Shown here: positions 15,459-18,781 of the stretch, piece by piece
Layout of the letters: the number at the start of each line of letters is the position of its first letter
Numbering within the stretch: the stretch's first letter is position 1
DNA from: CAZJBP01 sp964544115
GTDB taxonomy: Bacteria > Verrucomicrobiota > Kiritimatiellia > UBA8416 > JADHWI01
Length of the DNA stretch: 18,781 nt
Direction of reading: 5' to 3'
Assembly (NCBI GenBank): GCA_964544115.1
Contig: CAZJBP010000069.1
Coordinates: 1-18,781 of the forward strand
The notes under the pieces: generated by a model
The model's input: the letters and a program-made list of their open reading frames with translations, nothing else
The model's database searches: none
What the model was told of the DNA's origin: nothing
Program-made: the position numbers and the translations under genes

Positions 15459-16505
15459 ATGAAAACCTTTCGCCTGAAGAAATGGGACCAGAACCCGATC
15501 CTCCACCCGCGCCCCGGAAGCTACTGGGAAGGCGGAGGCGTGCTCAACCCCGGGGCCTACTACGACAACGGGAAGGTCTCCCTCCTCTACCGCGCCTCGG
15601 GCACGAACCCGGATTGCGTGATCTACATCGGCCTGGCCGAGAGCCGCGACGGCTTTCACTTTGAGCGCGTGCAGGACGAGCCGGTCCTCGCGCCGTCCGC
15701 GGACGGTTTCGACGCGGGCTGCCTCGAGGATCCGCGGGTCGTGAAGATGGGCGACACCTACTACATGACCTACGCCGCCCGGGCCCATCCCCCGATGGCC
15801 CACTGGGCCGGCCGCAAGCGCCAGAACCTTCCGGCGCAGACCGGCACGTGGACCGAGAACTGGACGCGATCGGGCATCGCGCGGTCGAAGGACCTGCGCA
15901 ACTGGGAGCGGCTGGGGCCCTGCACCGGCGACGACATCGACAACCGCGACGTCGTTCTGTTCCCCGAAAAGATCGGGGGTCAGTACGTCATGATGCACCG
16001 GCCCATCGACCGCACGGAGAAAACCTTCCCCGGCTTCCAGTACGCCGCGATCCGGCTGGCGTATTCCACCGACCTGAAGACATGGGCCGGCAATACGGTG
16101 CTCGCGCGCCCGGAGGAGCGCTGGGAAGGTGGCCCGCCGCCCCTCGGCTGGATCGGCGGCGGCACCCCCCCCATCCGCACCCCCGAGGGCTGGCTGACGA
16201 TCTATCACGCCGTGGGCAACCCCGACGGCAAGGGCAACGCCTACCGCGCCAACGTGATGCTGCTCGACCTCGAAGATCCGTCTAAGATCATCTCCCGGCC
16301 GCCGGGCTTCATCCTCGAACCGGAAGCACCGTTCGAGCTGGAAGGCGCCGTGAACCGGGTCGTGTTCCCGTGCGGCGCGGTTGAACTCGGCGATGAGCTG
16401 TTTGTGTACTACGGCGCGGCCGACGCGCTCTGCTGCGTGGCCACGGCGAAGATGAAGGAGCTGATGGACTGGGTACTGTCCTTCGCGGTCACCGGACGGC
16501 ATTAG
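15459..16505 (+). CDS. GH130-family beta-mannoside phosphorylase or hydrolase
   Basis: The 348-residue protein has the five-bladed beta-propeller pattern of GH130: LNPGAYYDNGKVSLLYRA, CLEDPRVVKMGDTYYMTYAA (likely catalytic Asp D91), NRDVVLFPEKI, YVMMHRPID, WIGGGTPPIRTPEGWLTIYHAV and ELFVYYGAADALCCVATA. No signal peptide is seen, so it works in the cytoplasm. Known GH130 enzymes act on beta-mannosides, either by phosphorolysis (including Man-beta-1,4-GlcNAc of N-glycan cores) or by hydrolysis. I cannot decide which from the residues read here. The only good ribosome binding sequence, GGAGAGGAG at about 15433-15441, is about 17 bases from the ATG, longer than usual, and no nearer in-frame start exists. 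The gene starts 43 bases after the GH95 stop. Confidence 0.86.
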   Translation: MKTFRLKKWDQNPILHPRPGSYWEGGGVLNPGAYYDNGKVSLLYRASGTNPDCVIYIGLAESRDGFHFERVQDEPVLAPSADGFDAGCLEDPRVVKMGDTYYMTYAARAHPPMAHWAGRKRQNLPAQTGTWTENWTRSGIARSKDLRNWERLGPCTGDDIDNRDVVLFPEKIGGQYVMMHRPIDRTEKTFPGFQYAAIRLAYSTDLKTWAGNTVLARPEERWEGGPPPLGWIGGGTPPIRTPEGWLTIYHAVGNPDGKGNAYRANVMLLDLEDPSKIISRPPGFILEPEAPFELEGAVNRVVFPCGAVELGDELFVYYGAADALCCVATAKMKELMDWVLSFAVTGRH

Positions 16506-16546
16506 TGCCTTAACCATCCGGATCGCTGATAAAAAACAAGATAATT

Positions 16547-16662
16547 ACCACGGATAACACGGATAGCACTGATATGAAATGGGTTGCGCTTTGTCATGTT
16601 GGCTTCCCCATCCGTGCCATCAGTGTAATCCGTGGTTGATTTTGGGTTGTGGGCGCAACCCA
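16547..16662. repeat. Interleaved inverted repeats between GH130 and the second URO-D gene
   Basis: The 178-base gap 16506-16683 is AT-rich compared with the genes around it. Arm A (16547-16573, made of ACCACGGAT, ACACGGAT and CACTGAT units) is complementary to arm A' (16610-16636) at 23 of 27 positions. A second pair, B (16580-16589) and B' (16653-16662), is a perfect 10-bp match (TGGGTTGCGC). The order is A-B-A'-B', so the pairs interleave and could form a pseudoknot-like fold, or two competing hairpins, in the transcript. Units of the ACCACGGAT type resemble dispersed repeats known to me from other environmental genomes (from memory, not checked). The stretch holds no open reading frame. 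Confidence 0.7.
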
Positions 16663-16683
16663 CTTTGGAAAGAGACGTCGTCC

Positions 16684-17742
16684 ATGCCTACCGAGACCCT
16701 GACCTCCCGCGAGCGCTGGCTCGCCGTGTTGCGCCACGAGATTCCCGACCGCGTGCCGCTCGACTACTGGGGCACCGGCGAGGCCAGCCAGAAACTGATG
16801 AAGCACCTCGGCCTCGCCGATTGGGCGGCCGTGCGGAAGCGGCTGCACCTCGATTACGTGGTCGGCGTCGGCGGCCGGTATGTCGGCCCCGCGGCCAAGC
16901 CGGGCGAAGACATCTTCGGCTGCCGCCACCGGACCGCGGAGCACGACGGCGGCGCCTACTCGGAGTGCATCCACCACCCCCTGGCTGAGTTCAGCAGCGT
17001 CGACGAGATCGAAGCCGGCTACACCTGGCCCAGCCCGGACTCGTGGAGCTACGCCCATCTGCGCGACGAGGTGAAGGGCAAGGAGCACCTGCCCATCAGC
17101 GGCGGCGGCTCGGAGCCCTTCCTCATGTACACGCTCCTGCGGGGCATGGAGCAGGCGTTCATGGACCTGAGCCTCAACCCGGAGATCGTCCATTACTGCC
17201 TCGACAAGCTCTTCGGCCTGGCCTACGAGAACACGCGCCGGATCTACGAGCAGATCCCGGGGGTGCTGGTCTACAGCTACATCGCCGAGGACTTCGGGTC
17301 GCAGGAAGGGCTGCTGATGTCGCCCGCGCACATCCGCGAGTTCCTGCTGCCGCGGATGAAGCGCATGATCGATCTGGCGCACCAGGCCGGCGTGCACGTC
17401 TTCCACCATTCCGACGGCGCGGTGCGGGACATCCTGCCGGACATGATCGACACCGGCATCGACCTGCTGAACCCCATCCAATGGCGGTGCACGGGCATGG
17501 AGCGCGAGGGGCTCAAGCGCGACTTCGGCGCCCGCATCGCCTTCCACGGCGGCGTGGACAACCAGTACACGCTGCCGTTCGGCTCCGTGGACGAGGTGCG
17601 GCAGGAAGTCCTCGACAACATCCGCATCCTCGGCCAGGGCGGCGGCTACATCCTGGCGCCCTGCCACAACCTGCAGGTCGTCAGCCCGGCCGAGAACGTG
17701 GTAGCCATGTACGATGCCGCCTACGAGAACGGCTGGTACTGA
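16684..17742 (+). CDS. Uroporphyrinogen decarboxylase-family (URO-D) protein, second copy
   Basis: This 352-residue protein belongs to the same broad URO-D family as the gene at 165-1208 but is not a close duplicate. Typical segments are LTSRERWLAVLRHEIPDRVPLDYWG at the start, YIAEDFGSQEGLLMSP, VHVFHHSDGAVRDILPDMIDTGIDLLNPIQW, IAFHGGVDNQYTLPFGSVDEV and YILAPCHNLQVVSPAENVVAMY. The usual HxC is H241-H242-S243, with no Cys, while the late Cys327 (APCHNL) is present; the first copy shows the reverse. So neither has the full MtaA-like zinc set. The start at 16684 is preferred, with GGAAAGAG at about 16667-16674; the longer frame from 16579 would begin inside the repeat region. It is followed 19 bases later by the alpha/beta hydrolase gene. 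The substrate is unknown. It may be a methyltransferase or an unrelated use of the fold. Confidence 0.85.
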   Translation: MPTETLTSRERWLAVLRHEIPDRVPLDYWGTGEASQKLMKHLGLADWAAVRKRLHLDYVVGVGGRYVGPAAKPGEDIFGCRHRTAEHDGGAYSECIHHPLAEFSSVDEIEAGYTWPSPDSWSYAHLRDEVKGKEHLPISGGGSEPFLMYTLLRGMEQAFMDLSLNPEIVHYCLDKLFGLAYENTRRIYEQIPGVLVYSYIAEDFGSQEGLLMSPAHIREFLLPRMKRMIDLAHQAGVHVFHHSDGAVRDILPDMIDTGIDLLNPIQWRCTGMEREGLKRDFGARIAFHGGVDNQYTLPFGSVDEVRQEVLDNIRILGQGGGYILAPCHNLQVVSPAENVVAMYDAAYENGWY

Positions 17743-17761
17743 CCGGAGAGGGGCCGCTGGA

Positions 17762-18574
17762 ATGGACATCCTGTCGAACGACGTTTACACGGCGGACACG
17801 CGGACCAACACGCCGCCCGCCATTACGTGGTCGGCCGAAAGCGTGGACACCTGGCGCGGGTATCGCCGGCACTTTCTCCGGGTCGAAGGCGTCTCCTGCT
17901 GGGTCGTGGAGCCGAAGCAGGCCCTGCCGGGGAATCCCTGGACGTGGTGCATGGAGTTTCCCGACGCGTTCACGGAGCGCACCGGCGTGCCGGAACTGCT
18001 GGCGAAGGGCTTCTACCACCTGCACATGTCGGTCGGAAACACCTTCGGGAGCCCGGACTCGCTGAAGCGCTTTGACGCCTTCTACGCAACGGTGACGCAG
18101 CACGGGCTGGCGCGGAAGGGCGCGCTGATCGGCATCAGCCGCGGCGCGCTGTACGCCTACAACTGGGCGGCGCGCAATCCCGACAAGGTCGCGTGCATCT
18201 ATGCGGACGCCCCGGTGTGCGACTTCAAGAGCTGGCCCGCGGGCCGCGGCCAGGGCGTCGGAAGCGCGGGCGACTGGCAGGAGCTGATCCGCTGCTACGG
18301 CTTTGCGAATGAGGCCGAGGCGCTGGCGTATCCGAACAACCCCATCGACAGCCTCGCGCCGCTGGCCAAGGCCGGCATCCCCCTGTTCCACGTCGTGGGA
18401 GATGCCGACGATGTCGTGCCGGTGGCCGAGAACACGGCCATCATGGAGCAGCGCTACAAGGCGCTGGGCGGGCGCATCACGGTCATCCACAAGCCGGGCG
18501 TCGGACACCACCCTCACGGCCTGGACGATTCGACCCCGATCGTCGAGTTCATCTCCAAGAGCCGGTCGTTCTGA
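17762..18574 (+). CDS. Alpha/beta-hydrolase fold protein
   Basis: This 270-residue cytoplasmic protein has the catalytic pattern of serine alpha/beta hydrolases: nucleophile S126 in GISRGAL (GxSxG), an acid in GDADDVVP (D214, D216 or D217) and His in GVGHHPHGL (H249, H250 or H252). The front half (WTWCMEFPDAF; HMSVGNTFGSPDSL) is a compact core without a lid domain that I can recognise. It could be an esterase that removes acyl groups from sugars, which fits its place at the end of a glycan operon, but the substrate is not readable. The start follows GGAGAGG (17744-17750). Cys and Trp residues near 46-62 may contribute to the core. I give no gene name. Confidence 0.82.
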   Translation: MDILSNDVYTADTRTNTPPAITWSAESVDTWRGYRRHFLRVEGVSCWVVEPKQALPGNPWTWCMEFPDAFTERTGVPELLAKGFYHLHMSVGNTFGSPDSLKRFDAFYATVTQHGLARKGALIGISRGALYAYNWAARNPDKVACIYADAPVCDFKSWPAGRGQGVGSAGDWQELIRCYGFANEAEALAYPNNPIDSLAPLAKAGIPLFHVVGDADDVVPVAENTAIMEQRYKALGGRITVIHKPGVGHHPHGLDDSTPIVEFISKSRSF

Positions 18575-18596
18575 TCAGCCCGACCTCTTGTGCGAG

Positions 18597-18613
18597 CCCG
18601 CTGCCGACGGGCG
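18597..18613. terminator. Weak hairpin after the alpha/beta hydrolase gene
   Basis: GCCCG and CGGGC form a 5-bp stem around CTGCCGA shortly after the stop codon at 18574. There is no run of T after it, so it is at best a weak or Rho-dependent end of the operon. A second GC-rich inverted pair lies near 18725-18750 (CCGCCC / GGGCGG). The remaining sequence to about 18719 shows no convincing gene. Confidence 0.25.
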
Positions 18614-18719
18614 CATCTGCGTTTCGGTGCACGCCGGATGGGTGCACGCCTATCTCCACGCAACCCCAGGCGCGAAAGACTGCGGGAGGTAAGCCAAAAC
18701 AAGCGGGTACGCACGCCCT

Positions 18720-18781
18720 TTACCGTCCCGCCCGCAGGGCCGGGGCGGTGGCGAACGTGGCGCGGATCGGGTTGCGGCGGT
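18720..18781 (-). CDS. Possible C-terminal end of a gene entering from the right
   Basis: On the minus strand the last 62 bases hold an open frame with GC-ending codons. It encodes about RRNPIRATFATAPALRAGR and ends at TAA (complement of 18720-18722). This would converge on the glycan operon from the right. The stretch is short and the family is not recognised; it could be chance in GC-rich DNA. Confidence 0.25.
   Translation of the reverse strand, partial: RRNPIRATFATAPALRAGR

Noticed and set aside
16579..16683. Longer start for the second URO-D protein
   Set aside because: The extra residues come from the repeat region and do not match the family. The ATG at 16684 begins the normal LTSRERWL segment and has a plausible ribosome binding site.
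18514..18714. Minus-strand 66-residue open frame at the right edge
   Set aside because: It is Arg-rich, overlaps the alpha/beta hydrolase end, and has no motif.

Overview
The window is high-GC, densely packed bacterial DNA. The mix of genes suggests an uncultured, probably anaerobic member of the Planctomycetota-Verrucomicrobiota-Lentisphaerota/Kiritimatiellota group. It carries secreted CBM32-type glycan enzymes, several copies of uroporphyrinogen-decarboxylase-like (URO-D) proteins, a GH95/GH130/GH20 cluster, and an ATP-dependent corrinoid-protein activator. This placement is inference from gene content and style; there is no phylogenetic marker in the window to test it.

Left part (1-2400). 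The 3' end of an unknown gene, apparently with a frameshift, overlaps the start of a URO-D-family methyltransferase-like gene by ATGA. A less GC-rich patch (about 1240-2210) follows. It holds a small lipoprotein, a two-helix membrane protein and the C-terminal stub of a tyrosine recombinase. The stub lies just beyond the 3' end of a tRNA-Val(CAC) gene on the minus strand. This looks like the remnant of an element integrated at the tRNA, with a compound palindrome between the stub and the tRNA.

Housekeeping part (2400-7381). Two good sigma-70-like promoters point in opposite directions and serve tRNA-Val (minus) and serA (plus; D-3-phosphoglycerate dehydrogenase). serA converges, with a 4-base gap, on a minus-strand pair: a HAD phosphatase followed by a RamA/RACo-like corrinoid activation protein, coupled by ATGA. 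Upstream of that pair is a GA-rich hairpin repeat and then a YcgN-type cysteine-cluster protein, also on the minus strand.

Glycan part (7544-18574), all on the plus strand. The order is: secreted GH20 beta-hexosaminidase with chitobiase-C-like and CBM32 domains; a secreted HExxH putative zinc peptidase with two chitobiase-C-like repeats and a closely related CBM32; a sugar-isomerase-like TIM barrel; a cytoplasmic GH95 alpha-L-fucosidase-like enzyme; a GH130 beta-mannoside hydrolase or phosphorylase; a repeat-rich intergenic stretch; a second URO-D-family protein; and an alpha/beta hydrolase. Short gaps and good ribosome binding sites suggest one or two operons. The combination of protease, hexosaminidase, fucosidase and mannoside enzyme points to fucosylated glycoproteins (N-glycan or mucin type). 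The URO-D proteins and the corrinoid activator in the same region raise the speculative possibility that methyl groups are also removed, for example from O-methylated sugars. The least explained items are the peptidase, the two URO-D proteins with incomplete zinc motifs, and the interleaved inverted repeats before the second URO-D gene.
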